64,000 bases of DNA from Phycisphaerae bacterium (GTDB lineage: Bacteria; Planctomycetota; Phycisphaerae; Sedimentisphaerales; Anaerobacaceae): positions 126,572-190,571 of the forward strand of contig JAQTLP010000001.1 of the NCBI GenBank assembly GCA_028714855.1, in the 5' to 3' direction. This document shows, piece by piece, positions 53,225 to 62,054 of the stretch. The notes under the pieces were generated by a model that saw only the letters and a program-made list of their open reading frames with translations, made no database searches and had not been told where the DNA came from. Made by a program: the position numbers and the translations under genes. How positions within the stretch are numbered: position 1 is the first letter of the stretch; each line of letters starts with the position of its first letter.

Positions 53225-53899
53225 TCACGAACGTATCCTTCTCTCTATCAAATCGATGATTTTCTTCCTCAAATCCTCCAGTGTAAAAGTATATGGGTCA
53301 AGCCGTGAAATTTTGTCCGCCAGCTCCTTGTCCCCTATTGCCCTCTCTATCCATAGCGACAGGTCGTTCTTGCCCTTCTCGAGACGCAACCGCGACTCGA
53401 AAACGTGAAAGTATATCGAGTCGATTGTTATCTGCCTCAGAATGTCCGCCAGCTCCTTCAAATCGTTGGCGACATGGTTCGTAGGAAAAATAAAACTTAT
53501 CGATTTTATGAAATGGAACTCCGCCCCCGGATTAACAAATTTCTTCTTTGCCTTCGGATGCTTTTGAAGATACTCCTCGATTACAAGGATTATTTTCTCC
53601 CGCAGACTTCGCACGCTCGAGTATCGGATTATATCGATGCTCGCAAGCTTCTCCCCCAGTTCGTCTTCGCCAAGAACGTTGGATACCCAGTATGCAAAAT
53701 CATTAGGCGGCTCTGGGGATAAATGCTGATGCTGCTGAAGAAAACGGTGCGTATGCTGATATATGCACGCCCCTGATACCGTCCTTATCAGTTCTAACAG
53801 CTTGCTAAGTGTTGACGCCTTCAGCCCCGTCAATTCCGATAAATGCAGTCTCGTGCATAACCTGAACGGCTCAGACGCTTTTATTAATTCTGCCATCAT
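53225..53899 (-). CDS. DUF5752 family protein
   Basis: A 224-residue protein. FRLCTRLHLSELTGLKASTL, then IYQHTHRFLQQHQHLSPEPP and NDFAYWVSNVLGEDELGEKL are strongly conserved features of DUF5752. The HTHRF and SPEPPNDFAYW segments suggest an enzyme or sugar-binding site, but no role is established to my knowledge. It is the first gene of the operon with the TreT-like glycosyltransferase (1-bp gap) and the GalT-like protein. Confidence 0.85.
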   Translation of the reverse strand: MMAELIKASEPFRLCTRLHLSELTGLKASTLSKLLELIRTVSGACIYQHTHRFLQQHQHLSPEPPNDFAYWVSNVLGEDELGEKLASIDIIRYSSVRSLREKIILVIEEYLQKHPKAKKKFVNPGAEFHFIKSISFIFPTNHVANDLKELADILRQITIDSIYFHVFESRLRLEKGKNDLSLWIERAIGDKELADKISRLDPYTFTLEDLRKKIIDLIERRIRS

Positions 53900-54315
53900 T
53901 CATCTCTCTGACAAAAATCCAATTATATTCTTAAATGATAAATCTGATAATGTCAACAGCTTCCTTCTCGCTTGGCCTCCTGACCTGCTTGTCGACGGCA
54001 AGCTCTACACTATCGTTGATTTCGAACACGTCAAGCTCGGCGCGGCCTATCAGACCAGGCCTCTACGTAACTCGAGTTAAAGAATAAATACCTCGCAATC
54101 TTTATTGCGATTCCGTTTTACTTCACCCGCTATAAGTTATTTAACTTATTTCTATTGAAACCCCGTCAGGAACCGCTATAATCGGAAATCACGCTGATAT
54201 CGGGGTGCCTCTTTGAAACGCACAGATTTATAGGCTCGAAATTCATCTGGGCTTCAGATGAAATAAAAAGGTGACGTATTTATTCTCGCTGACAACCAAA
54301 ATAGGGAGAAGAAAA
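53900..54315. other. Divergent intergenic region before catalase
   Basis: About 415 bp between the divergent DUF5752 and catalase genes. A rightward reading frame (53763-54080) enters it from the antisense strand of DUF5752 and is probably spurious. A TGTCAA near 53955 (TTGACA on the minus strand) may be the -35 of the leftward operon, but the -10 is unclear. No peroxide-regulator site was recognised. Confidence 0.45.
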
Positions 54316-55749
54316 ATGACTGAAAAAAAACTAACTACCGCAGCAGGAATTCCTGTATCCGACAATCAAACATCTCTAACCGCAGGCCAAAGAGGTCCGA
54401 CATTGCTCCAGGACCATCATCTGCTTGAAAAACTGTCCCATTTTAACCGCGAACGTATCCCTGAGCGCGTTGTGCATGCAAAGGCTGCTGGCGCGCACGG
54501 CACGTTCACCGTTACCAGCGACATCACAAAATACACTAAGGCTGCCGTTTTCTCCAAAGTCGGAAAGAAAACGGAAGTCTTCGGCAGGTTCTCTACCGTC
54601 GCAGGAGAAAAGGGCTCCGCTGACACCGTGCGAGATGTCAGGGGCTTTGCGCTTAAGTTCTATACCGAACAAGGTAACTGGGATATGGTAGGCAACAACA
54701 CCCCGACCTTCTTCATCAGAGACGCAATCAAGTTCCCTGATTTTATTCATACCCAGAAAAGAGACCCGAAGACAAATGCCAAGAATGACACAATGCAGTG
54801 GGATTTCTGGTCACAGGTCCCAGAATCTCTCCATCAGGTGACTATCCTCTTTTCTGACAGGGGCATTCCCAAAGGCATCCCTTTCATGAATGGCTACGGC
54901 AGTCACACATATAGTTTCATCAACGCCAAAAACGAGCGATTCTGGGTCAAGTTCCATTTCAAGACTCAGCAGGGAATACAGTGCTTTATGCAGGAAGAAG
55001 CGGATAAGATTGCGGGAGAGGACCCCGACTATCACGTCAAGCAGCTCTTCAACGCGATAGAAAAAGGTGACTTCCCAAAATGGACACTTTCCGTCCAGAT
55101 TATGCCCGAAAAAGAGGCCGAGAACTACCGATGGAATCCCTTCGACCTGACCAAAGTATGGCCCCACGGCGATTACCCCCTCATTGAGGTCGGCGTACTT
55201 GAGATGAACAAAAATCCCGAAAACTATTTTGCCGAAGTCGAACAGGCTGCCTTCTCGCCCGCAAACGCGCCTCCCGGAATCTCCTTCTCACCTTGCAAAA
55301 TGCTTCAGGCCCGAATCTTCTCTTATGCCGATGCTCACAGGTATCGCCTCGGCGTCAACTTTGAACGGCTACCTATAAATTGTCCCCACGCCGCAAAAGC
55401 CGATAATTATCAGCGCGACGGAAAAATGAGGTTCGACGATAACGGCGGCTCCTCCCCAAATTACGAGCCGAACAGCTTCGGCGGCCCAAAGGCAGACCCC
55501 GCATATAAAGAACCCCCTCTGAAAATCTCCGGCGATGCCGATTGGTATGAGCAGAAGCGCGGCGTCGATGACGATTACATCCAGCCGGGAAACCTTTATC
55601 GTTTAATGCCGCCTGACCAGCAGAAAAGACTGGTTCAGAACATCGCGCGTTCGCTCCGTAAAGTCTCGAAGGAAATCCAGAAAAAAATGCTCGAGCATTT
55701 TACAAAGGCTGACAAACAATACGGCGAAGGCGTCCAAAAAGCTTTATAA
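54316..55749 (+). CDS. katA: Haem catalase (clade 3-like, KatA/KatE type)
   Basis: A 477-residue monofunctional catalase from ATG 54316 (AGGGAGA upstream). The distal His region [20 protein letters not shown], the Asn region [20 protein letters not shown] and the proximal Tyr in [14 protein letters not shown] are intact. The length fits the small-subunit clade. It removes hydrogen peroxide. It appears monocistronic with its own terminator; the 45-base-longer ATG at 54271 is less likely. Its presence suggests exposure to oxygen. Confidence 0.96.
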   Translation: MTEKKLTTAAGIPVSDNQTSLTAGQRGPTLLQDHHLLEKLSHFNRERIPERVVHAKAAGAHGTFTVTSDITKYTKAAVFSKVGKKTEVFGRFSTVAGEKGSADTVRDVRGFALKFYTEQGNWDMVGNNTPTFFIRDAIKFPDFIHTQKRDPKTNAKNDTMQWDFWSQVPESLHQVTILFSDRGIPKGIPFMNGYGSHTYSFINAKNERFWVKFHFKTQQGIQCFMQEEADKIAGEDPDYHVKQLFNAIEKGDFPKWTLSVQIMPEKEAENYRWNPFDLTKVWPHGDYPLIEVGVLEMNKNPENYFAEVEQAAFSPANAPPGISFSPCKMLQARIFSYADAHRYRLGVNFERLPINCPHAAKADNYQRDGKMRFDDNGGSSPNYEPNSFGGPKADPAYKEPPLKISGDADWYEQKRGVDDDYIQPGNLYRLMPPDQQKRLVQNIARSLRKVSKEIQKKMLEHFTKADKQYGEGVQKAL

Positions 55750-55757
55750 TCGTTTAG

Positions 55758-55779
55758 CCCTGCCATCACTATGGCAGGG
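55758..55779 (+). terminator. Hairpin after catalase
   Basis: ccctgccat (55758-55766) and atggcaggg (55771-55779) form a perfect 9-bp stem with loop cact, followed by a T-rich but interrupted tail. Confidence 0.7.
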
Positions 55780-55952
55780 TCTTCGTTTATATTTAGCCCC
55801 CAGCTCCGTTGCAGGCGCGAGGATTACTTCGTCCGTTCTCCGCCCTCTGCTGAAGCGATGGCGGAAATCCCAATTAATAAGTTCATTTTTAGCTGGCGAT
55901 AGGACGATAACTATATAAGAAATAAAAAGAAATTGTCTCGGAGTCCAATGAA

Positions 55953-56072
55953 ATGTTCAAAAAAGCCCTCTTAATTATCCTGTTGCTTCTCGTCATACTT
56001 TCTGCGGTTGGTTGTCAAACAGTACAAGGCGCCGGCGGAGATATCAGCTGGCTTGCCGGTGCAAGAGACTAA
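55953..56072 (+). CDS. Entericidin-like small lipoprotein
   Basis: A 39-residue ORF: MFKKALLIILLLLVILSAVG, then Cys21 in a lipobox (SAVG|C) and a mature part reading CQTVQGAGGDISWLAG. The CxTVxGAGxDI pattern after the lipobox is the hallmark of entericidin A/B small lipoproteins. If real, the mature peptide is a 19-residue lipoprotein in the cell envelope; entericidins have been linked to envelope stress and cell lysis. GTCTCGGAG upstream gives a GGAG for initiation. It is too short for usual gene-finding cut-offs. Confidence 0.65.
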   Translation: MFKKALLIILLLLVILSAVGCQTVQGAGGDISWLAGARD

Positions 56073-56274
56073 CATTAAGGCTTGTCTTTAACAAAACCCT
56101 TGCCTCGCCTGCCCTCGAATGTCGTAGTCGGGGGTTGCTCACTCGGTCTTCTGTCGGGGGCCAGAACGCTTTCGGTGTGCTAACTTGGGAAACTTAGTTC
56201 GAGAGAGTTAATGTTGAAAAATTATTATGGTGCCCCCCAGATTTAACTGCCGAACTATGAACAACGAACTAACT
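56073..56274. other. Noncoding gap with one copy of a 23-bp direct repeat
   Basis: About 200 bp without a gene. Bases 56134-56156 match 58571-58593 at 21 of 23 positions (core ggtcttctgtcg). The two copies flank the GIY-YIG-like and kinase genes. Confidence 0.5.
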
Positions 56275-56475
56275 TCAGATTGAAAAGGTATAGCCGTATT
56301 TCCACCCTTTGCCGCTGGTATCTTCCCCATATCCCTGCGCCGTCATTCTCCTTTCCCATTGCCGGGCTGCCGTCTCGCAAGTGAATTGCTGCATTACTTT
56401 GAAATCGCGAGGGTTGGTATGTTCCCTCTTTCTTTTTTCCGGCTCATCCGTAAGTCCTGCATACCTCATACGCAC
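56275..56475 (-). CDS. Small GIY-YIG-like protein
   Basis: A 66-residue protein (64 from ATG 56469; GTG 56475 also possible). MRYAGLTDEPEKRKREHTNP resembles the GIY-YIG start (YxGxTxDxxxRxxEH), and ETAARQWERRM then GWKYGYTFSI resembles the end of small single-domain relatives. The catalytic Arg and Glu of full GIY-YIG nucleases cannot be assigned firmly. It lies 171 bp downstream of the kinase gene on the same strand. Confidence 0.6.
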   Translation of the reverse strand: MRMRYAGLTDEPEKRKREHTNPRDFKVMQQFTCETAARQWERRMTAQGYGEDTSGKGWKYGYTFSI

Positions 56476-56646
56476 TCAACTTTCGTAGAATTCCTGCCCG
56501 TCATTGTTTACTTTATTGCCCATCCGCCCGCCGCACAATTATCCCTGCCCTGTGAGATGTGTTGTGTACTATCTAACCGGGGTTGGCGTATTGATAATAA
56601 ATTAAATCGCGGATTGTTGTTACGTCTCTATCGGGTATCTCCATGC

Positions 56647-57831
56647 CTATGCTTGTGTCTCACTTTCTGATTTTTGCCATGCCGGTGGCGGGACAACCTT
56701 ATCGTAAGAAAACAGTTGCACATTCCCGCAGTTAGTACAGGTAAATATCTTCATCGTGCGGCCTCCAACAAGATTGAAGCCTAAGTTATGGATTTTTGTT
56801 GCGTTCCCATCGGCAACCAGATCATATTCTCCTATCCCACACACCTTACATTTTCTTTTCTGCGTTAGATCAATACCATCCGCGCCGCATTTGATCAGAC
56901 CTATAGTTCTGTCAATCTTCTTAAGCAATGCCCCTGCGTCTGGTAAGCAATTTCTTTCTCTTTCAACTATACATTTATCAAACAATTGATTTGCTAAATT
57001 AATCCCTGGAGAATCTGGGAACATCTTTTCAACATTAAATTCATCGTCCCTGAAATACCACAACCGTAGTAAGCGTCGCCCACTTGTCATTGACCATAGC
57101 ACTTTACCTAAAGAGAACACGTCAAATGTTGGCTTTACTTCCTCAATTCGCATTCCTATTGCCCATCCTGGCATCCAATCATGGCTACCAACATTTTGAT
57201 ATTTTTCAGAAATTCTTGTATGCTGTGGGTCATCAAAAAACACGAGTCCGAAATCTCCCAGCACTAGATCGTTCTTCGTTCCAACAAATATGTTTTCAAG
57301 TTTTATATCCCTATGGACGTATCCTTCTTTGTGCAATTTTGCGACTCCTTCTACTATAGGCCGAATCGCTTTCAAAACAGATAAAAAATCGCCTTTGTAC
57401 TCATCCATTTTCTGTGCTAACGTACCTCCGGAATAAAATCTTGAAACGAACCATTCGCCGTCGGGGTCAGAATTCACCAATTCAAGCAAATTAGAGTGCA
57501 AATTTCTCGACATTACACCAATCTCACGCTTTATCCTCTCTTTTGCTAAATTCGGATCTCTTGCATCTTTCGGCTTGTGCAGAACCTTCAATGCAAATTG
57601 ATTCGCAGGGTCTTCCATCTGCAACATTTTTGGCAGCCATTTGCACAATTCCTTATGATCATCAAGTTGTCTTTGCGCCCCGTAATCAAAATTTGACGTT
57701 ATGGCTTTTAGGATTTTACGAACACTGTTCTTAACCTCGATGTATTCATCTTTTCGACATACGCGATACACCTTGCCTTGTCCACCGCCATCATGTTCTG
57801 CAATAATTTGCCATTTTTGTTGGTAATCCAT
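56647..57831 (-). CDS. Serine/threonine protein kinase with C-terminal zinc ribbon
   Basis: A 394-residue soluble Hanks-type kinase. Gly-rich loop HDGGGQGKVYRV (residues 13-24), Lys82 in FALKVLHKP, catalytic loop YVHRDIKLENI (H173-D175) and DFG at 193-195 are intact, so it should be active. Two features are unusual: about 60 residues lie between the Gly loop and the Lys, and after the kinase a four-Cys zinc ribbon follows (CKVC at 328-331 and CTNC at 365-368). There is no membrane segment, unlike PASTA-type kinases. It ends 171 bp before a small GIY-YIG-like gene. Substrates are unknown. Confidence 0.88.
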   Translation of the reverse strand: MDYQQKWQIIAEHDGGGQGKVYRVCRKDEYIEVKNSVRKILKAITSNFDYGAQRQLDDHKELCKWLPKMLQMEDPANQFALKVLHKPKDARDPNLAKERIKREIGVMSRNLHSNLLELVNSDPDGEWFVSRFYSGGTLAQKMDEYKGDFLSVLKAIRPIVEGVAKLHKEGYVHRDIKLENIFVGTKNDLVLGDFGLVFFDDPQHTRISEKYQNVGSHDWMPGWAIGMRIEEVKPTFDVFSLGKVLWSMTSGRRLLRLWYFRDDEFNVEKMFPDSPGINLANQLFDKCIVERERNCLPDAGALLKKIDRTIGLIKCGADGIDLTQKRKCKVCGIGEYDLVADGNATKIHNLGFNLVGGRTMKIFTCTNCGNVQLFSYDKVVPPPAWQKSESETQA

Positions 57832-58325
57832 ATTCTTATATCCTTAATTTTTAATTTCTGCTAATACACCACCTTGCTCCATCACTAAACATCTTCGTTG
57901 TAAGCAACTCATTCTTTTTGTGCCTTTTTGTGGCAAACCATGCTTTGATTTTCCTTTTGAATTCATGGGGCAAAATTAGAGCCTGTCGCCGTTTTTAATC
58001 ATGTCATAATTCCGCTTTTTTCTTGTTTTACAATTCTACCCAAACCACACAATACCAAAGACTACCCCCGCGATGCTTTTTCTCCGCCGTTGCTCACCCC
58101 ATTTTACCCGCAAATTTTGTTAAAGGAAAGCATTTATAACAGCTATATTTTCCCGCGAAATCCGTGCTCTCTGTGATAAAAAAATTCGTGCTTATTCGTG
58201 TTAATTTGTGGTTAGAAATTTTCCCCATTTTACCCACAAACTCAAACCCCCGCAAACATTAAAGTCCGCATCCTAAAAACCCCAATTCTCAAATCCCTCA
58301 CTTTGAAAACCATGACTCTAAAATC

Positions 58326-58359
58326 AGTATATTAGCATGTATGCATATACTAATATACT
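58326..58359. repeat. Inverted repeat, 10-bp arms
   Basis: agtatattag (58326-58335) and ctaatatact (58350-58359) are perfect reverse complements around a 14-base AT-rich loop containing atgcat. Confidence 0.75.
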
Positions 58360-58581
58360 TTCCCCGCCCCGGCCTGACCCTCGAAGCGTAGTTTACCTCG
58401 CCATCTCTATGAGGGCGGGCATAAAAATCCCCAATTCTTAAAACCCCGCAGACAAAAAAAGAATACCTAACTATCTTAGGTATTGCCTTCTCGCCCTGAC
58501 CCCCGACGAAATCGCCATCGTTGAAAAATCATCTTAAAAAAATCTCGAAGCGCAGCACAGATCCTTGATTGTTGCTAACTT

Positions 58582-58599
58582 GGTCTTCTGTCGAAGACC
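58582..58599. repeat. Inverted repeat ggtcttc/gaagacc
   Basis: Seven-bp perfect arms (58582-58588 and 58593-58599) with loop tgtc. It overlaps the second copy of the 23-bp direct repeat whose first copy is at 56134-56156. Confidence 0.7.
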
Positions 58600-58656
58600 C
58601 GTATTCTAAACGCGAATCCCCCAATCCGTCCATCAAAAAATCTATGCGTCTATCCT

Positions 58657-58681
58657 CACTATATGGCATTGCCACATAGTG
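58657..58681. repeat. Inverted repeat cactat-tggc/gcca-atagtg with a partial second copy
   Basis: cactat.tggc pairs with gcca.atagtg around att, with one unpaired position each side. The inner 17 bases ctatatggcattgccac recur exactly at 58734-58750, 75 bp downstream, where the outer arm is lost. Confidence 0.7.
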
Positions 58682-59248
58682 AACTGCATTTCCCAAATCC
58701 ACCGCAACAAAAATCCCTCCGTGATTATCCGCGCTATATGGCATTGCCACCTACTGAAAAAAATACCACATCTCCAGCCCAAATTCGCAACTTAAAAACT
58801 CGTGTTAACTTAGGCAATTTAAGCCTTAGGTACCTGTACCCAATTTTTCTATGAACTACGAACTAAAATTCTCTGTGAACTCTGCGTTCTCTGTGGCTAA
58901 GATTTTGTTTTGAATTTCGTATCTTGGTGATTGGGATTTATTTGAATTTTGTCGCTTGTTTTTTGAAATTTTCCGCGACTTGTTCGCTTCGAACAATTCG
59001 CGCAGGGGGGTAAAAAATTCACCGACATTTTCAACCATTTTCCGCGCATTTTCTCTCACTTTTGCGCGCATTTTTACCAATTTTTAGCATTTTTTACCAC
59101 TTTTTAGCAGCTTTAAACCACCAACTTGCGCGTTTGGTGCTACCCCACTTTCCCTATCTTTTCTATTTTGATAATTAACTTATTTTTCCCAAAATCTCAC
59201 CAATTTCAATTTCTCTTTTTTCTTTAATCCTTGTAAAATACTAAACTT

Positions 59249-60184
59249 ATGAAATCTAAATTATTAATTCTTTTCCTCGCCACCCGCCCGAAGTTTTTGA
59301 CCGCATCCATCGCCCCGGTTCTCGTTGGCTCCGCCCTCGGCTTCGCAATCTCCGGCTCCTTCTCGCTGCATCTCTTTATCCTCGCGCTACTTGCGATAAT
59401 GGCCCTGCACGCCGGCGCCAACGTAGCCAACGATTATTTCGACCATATCTCCCGCAACGACTGGCTCAATCAAAACCCAACCCCTTTCTCCGGCGGCAGA
59501 CGTTTTATTCAGGACGGAATCCTCTCCCCTAAAGCGACATTACTCCTTTCCCTGCTTGTATTTACGACAGGGGCAATCCTCGGCACCATTATCTTTTTAC
59601 TTACCCAAAGCGTCTTTATTTTAGCCCTCGGCCTTATCGGCCTGCTCGGCGGTTTCTTCTACACAGCTCCGCCTCTTCGCCTCGGCTATCGCTCCATCGG
59701 CGAACCCGCCATTGCGCTGTTATTTGGCCTTCTGCCGGTCTATGGCTCATACTACCTGCAAACACAAACCATTGGTATTATTCCACTTATACCATCTGTC
59801 ATTGTCGGAATATTGATTTTCTTGGTGATTTTGATAAACGAATTCCAGGATGTCGCCGCCGATGCCGCCGTAAATAAAAGGACCCTTGTAGTCCGTTTCG
59901 GCGTCCCCGCTTCTATATGGATTTATCGAATAGCGCTCGCCTCAAGCTATCTTATTGCGGCAGTAGCAATACTGCTTTATCGCCCTTTTACTTGTGCAGG
60001 ATTGCTTTATATTCTTACGTTACCGGCAGCTATAGTCGCGATAAAAGTCGCAAATAAAAACAATTTGCTCAAACCCGGCCAATACCGCGCCAGCAAGTTG
60101 ACAGTATTTCTACACGCCCTTGGTTCGCTGGCCCTCATTGCCGGCTTTATCATTTTCGGCCTCTCCTGGCTGCGCAGAATCTAA
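59249..60184 (+). CDS. UbiA/MenA-type prenyltransferase
   Basis: A 311-residue integral membrane protein with about eight or nine helices. The first Asp-rich site reads GANVANDYFDHISRND (near residue 57-72) and the second NEFQDVAADAAVNKRTLVVR (near 195-215). These are the Mg/prenyl-diphosphate sites of UbiA-superfamily enzymes, closest in pattern to MenA-like 1,4-dihydroxy-2-naphthoate prenyltransferases. No other menaquinone genes are in view, so the acceptor is not certain. It starts a rightward cluster. Confidence 0.85.
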   Translation: MKSKLLILFLATRPKFLTASIAPVLVGSALGFAISGSFSLHLFILALLAIMALHAGANVANDYFDHISRNDWLNQNPTPFSGGRRFIQDGILSPKATLLLSLLVFTTGAILGTIIFLLTQSVFILALGLIGLLGGFFYTAPPLRLGYRSIGEPAIALLFGLLPVYGSYYLQTQTIGIIPLIPSVIVGILIFLVILINEFQDVAADAAVNKRTLVVRFGVPASIWIYRIALASSYLIAAVAILLYRPFTCAGLLYILTLPAAIVAIKVANKNNLLKPGQYRASKLTVFLHALGSLALIAGFIIFGLSWLRRI

Positions 60185-60221
60185 TTGACCGAATTGCTTA
60201 TGCCGTTTAGACTTATTACAA

Positions 60222-61067
60222 ATGAATAGGCGTATTATAATAAACGCAGACGATTTCGGCCTGTGCAGCGGAGTAAATAAGGCTGTGGCACAGGCACACA
60301 CTGACGGCGTGCTGACCAGCACGACGATTATGGCCAATATGCCTGCCGCCGACGAAGCCGTCAAAATAGCTAAACAGTTGCCAAACCTCGGCTTAGGTGT
60401 TCACCTTAACCTGTTCAAAGGCCGGCCCCTGTCGAAAGACCAGAGCGTCAACTGTTTACTTAACACCGATGGCGACTTCGCTTTAACACCTGCCAAGTTG
60501 TCTCTTCTATCCGTATACAGACGTAAGATTCGAACTGCCATACAAACAGAGCTGGCCGCTCAAATTCAATGGGTAATTGACAACGGCTTAAAGCCGACCC
60601 ACTTAGACTCACATAAACATATTCACAGCTTTCCCGTTATTTTCCCAATAGTGTGCGGCCTGGCCAGGCGGTTTGAAATTCCCGCCATACGTTTTACCCT
60701 TGAGCCGAAACAGCTTTTGGCAATGCCCTGGCCGCTGCCGAGCGAAGGCGGGAGAAAAAGAGCAAAAGCGATCCGGATTATGGCCAAGATTAACCGTATC
60801 CAAAACTCGGCTTTACTGAAAACCGATTGTATTCTCGGCGTTGCGCATATAGGGAAAATAGATGTGAATTTCTTCAAGGCAGTCGCTTTATACAGCTCGG
60901 CGGCAACCGCAGAAGTAATGACTCATCCCGGGCTTGACAACGACTCGAAACACAAGCAATCCAGCCTGCATCAGCGAAAGGGTGAGCTTGAAGCTCTTTG
61001 CAGTGAAAGAACAAAACAGTATCTCAAAAACGCAGGAATGAAATTAGTGCATTATGGACAGCTCTAA
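60222..61067 (+). CDS. ChbG/HpnK-type carbohydrate deacetylase
   Basis: A 281-residue YdjC-fold protein. IIINADDFGLCSGVNKAV carries the catalytic Asp-Asp, GVHLNL a metal His, and PTHLDSHKHIHSFP the second metal/catalytic block. The family removes acetyl groups from amino sugars; HpnK members act in hopanoid glycolipid processing. It overlaps the GT2 gene by 14 bases, which supports a lipid-linked sugar role. 37 bp separate it from the prenyltransferase gene. Confidence 0.88.
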   Translation: MNRRIIINADDFGLCSGVNKAVAQAHTDGVLTSTTIMANMPAADEAVKIAKQLPNLGLGVHLNLFKGRPLSKDQSVNCLLNTDGDFALTPAKLSLLSVYRRKIRTAIQTELAAQIQWVIDNGLKPTHLDSHKHIHSFPVIFPIVCGLARRFEIPAIRFTLEPKQLLAMPWPLPSEGGRKRAKAIRIMAKINRIQNSALLKTDCILGVAHIGKIDVNFFKAVALYSSAATAEVMTHPGLDNDSKHKQSSLHQRKGELEALCSERTKQYLKNAGMKLVHYGQL

Positions 61068-62052
61068 CCAGCTTAATAAAAATCCCATTGATTGCTCGAT
61101 TATAGTGCCGCTTTACAATGAAGCACCGGCGGTCAAAGAGCTTTACAGCCGGCTGACCAAAACAATGAGCGAAACCGGCCTGTATTATGAACTGGTCTTT
61201 ATCGACGATGGAAGCAGCGACAATACCCTGGAGCTGATAAAAGACATCGCCGGCAAAGACAGCAAGGTTGTCGGCGTTGAGCTTCGCCGAAATTTCGGCC
61301 AGACGCCTGCTCTTGCCGCAGGCTTCGATGTCGCAAAGGGACAAATAATAATATCGATGGACGGCGACCTGGAAAACTTTCCGGAGGAAATACCGAACTT
61401 TATCGAAAAGATTAACGCCGGCTACGACGTTGTCAGCGGCTGGCGCAAAAACAGAGCACATGGTTTTATAATGAGAAAAATACCGAGTGTGACAGCCAAT
61501 TGGATTGCCTCAAAAGTAAGCGGCGTTGATATCCACGATTTCGGCAACACCTTCAAAGCTTACAAACGCGAAGTCATTGAAGAATTGAACTTGTACAGCG
61601 AGATGCACAGATTCATCCCGGCACTGCTGTCTCGCAGCGGCATCAAAATCATCGAGATACCGGTAAAGCATATCAACCGGCCCTACGGAACCAGCAATTA
61701 TGGAATCTCCAGAACGGTTAGAGTCGTCTTCGATTTGATAACGCTGCGGTTCCTGCTCGGATACGCCACCAAACCGCTGCATTTTTTCGGCCGGCCTGCT
61801 GTTTATTCTATCCTGTTATCTTTCGCACTGTTTGCATATATACTGTATGATAAATTCGTTTATAAGGTGCCGATTACTGTTGCACACGCACCGTTGACGG
61901 CCTTGGCGGCGATGCTCCTGCTGATTGGCGCCATATTTGTAACCACAGGACTGATAGGCGAGATGATAAGCAGGGTATATTTTGAATCAACAAACAAAAA
62001 GATATATTCAGTTCGTAAGGTCCATCACAGGGAAAATTTAACGGCAGGTTAA
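61054..62052 (+). CDS. GT2 glycosyltransferase, DPM1/GtrB-like
   Basis: A 332-residue protein. The GT-A domain has SIIVPLYNEAPAVKELYSRL, FIDDGSSDNTLELI, MDGDLENFPEEIP (DxD) and a GWRKNRAHGFI segment; two C-terminal membrane helices follow (about residues 245-265 and 275-300). This is the polyprenyl-phosphate glycosyltransferase layout (GtrB/ArnC-like), which loads a sugar onto undecaprenyl phosphate. With the convergent ArnT-like gene it could form a lipid-sugar donor and transfer pair. It overlaps the deacetylase gene by 14 bases. Confidence 0.9.
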   Translation: MDSSNQLNKNPIDCSIIVPLYNEAPAVKELYSRLTKTMSETGLYYELVFIDDGSSDNTLELIKDIAGKDSKVVGVELRRNFGQTPALAAGFDVAKGQIIISMDGDLENFPEEIPNFIEKINAGYDVVSGWRKNRAHGFIMRKIPSVTANWIASKVSGVDIHDFGNTFKAYKREVIEELNLYSEMHRFIPALLSRSGIKIIEIPVKHINRPYGTSNYGISRTVRVVFDLITLRFLLGYATKPLHFFGRPAVYSILLSFALFAYILYDKFVYKVPITVAHAPLTALAAMLLLIGAIFVTTGLIGEMISRVYFESTNKKIYSVRKVHHRENLTAG

Positions 62053-62054
62053 AA

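Larger units (their letters stand above)
57832..59248. other. 1.4-kb noncoding region rich in hairpins and short repeats
   Basis: No convincing gene in either direction; the few short ORFs lack start signals and look like chance. The region contains long AT-rich tracts, inverted repeats at 58326-58359, 58582-58599 and 58657-58681, a direct repeat ctatatggcattgccac (58659-58675 and 58734-58750), and degenerate word repeats of the attcgtg/ctctgtg type (58184-58217 and 58871-58900). These are given separately. Confidence 0.6.

Noticed and set aside
53763-54080. 105-residue ORF between DUF5752 and catalase
   Set aside because: Its first half is antisense to DUF5752 and there is no ribosome binding site; the C-terminal part looks protein-like but matches nothing I know.
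58529-58854. Two overlapping short ORFs in the noncoding region (minus 58529-58750, plus 58663-58854)
   Set aside because: They run through inverted and direct repeats and have no start signals or conserved features.
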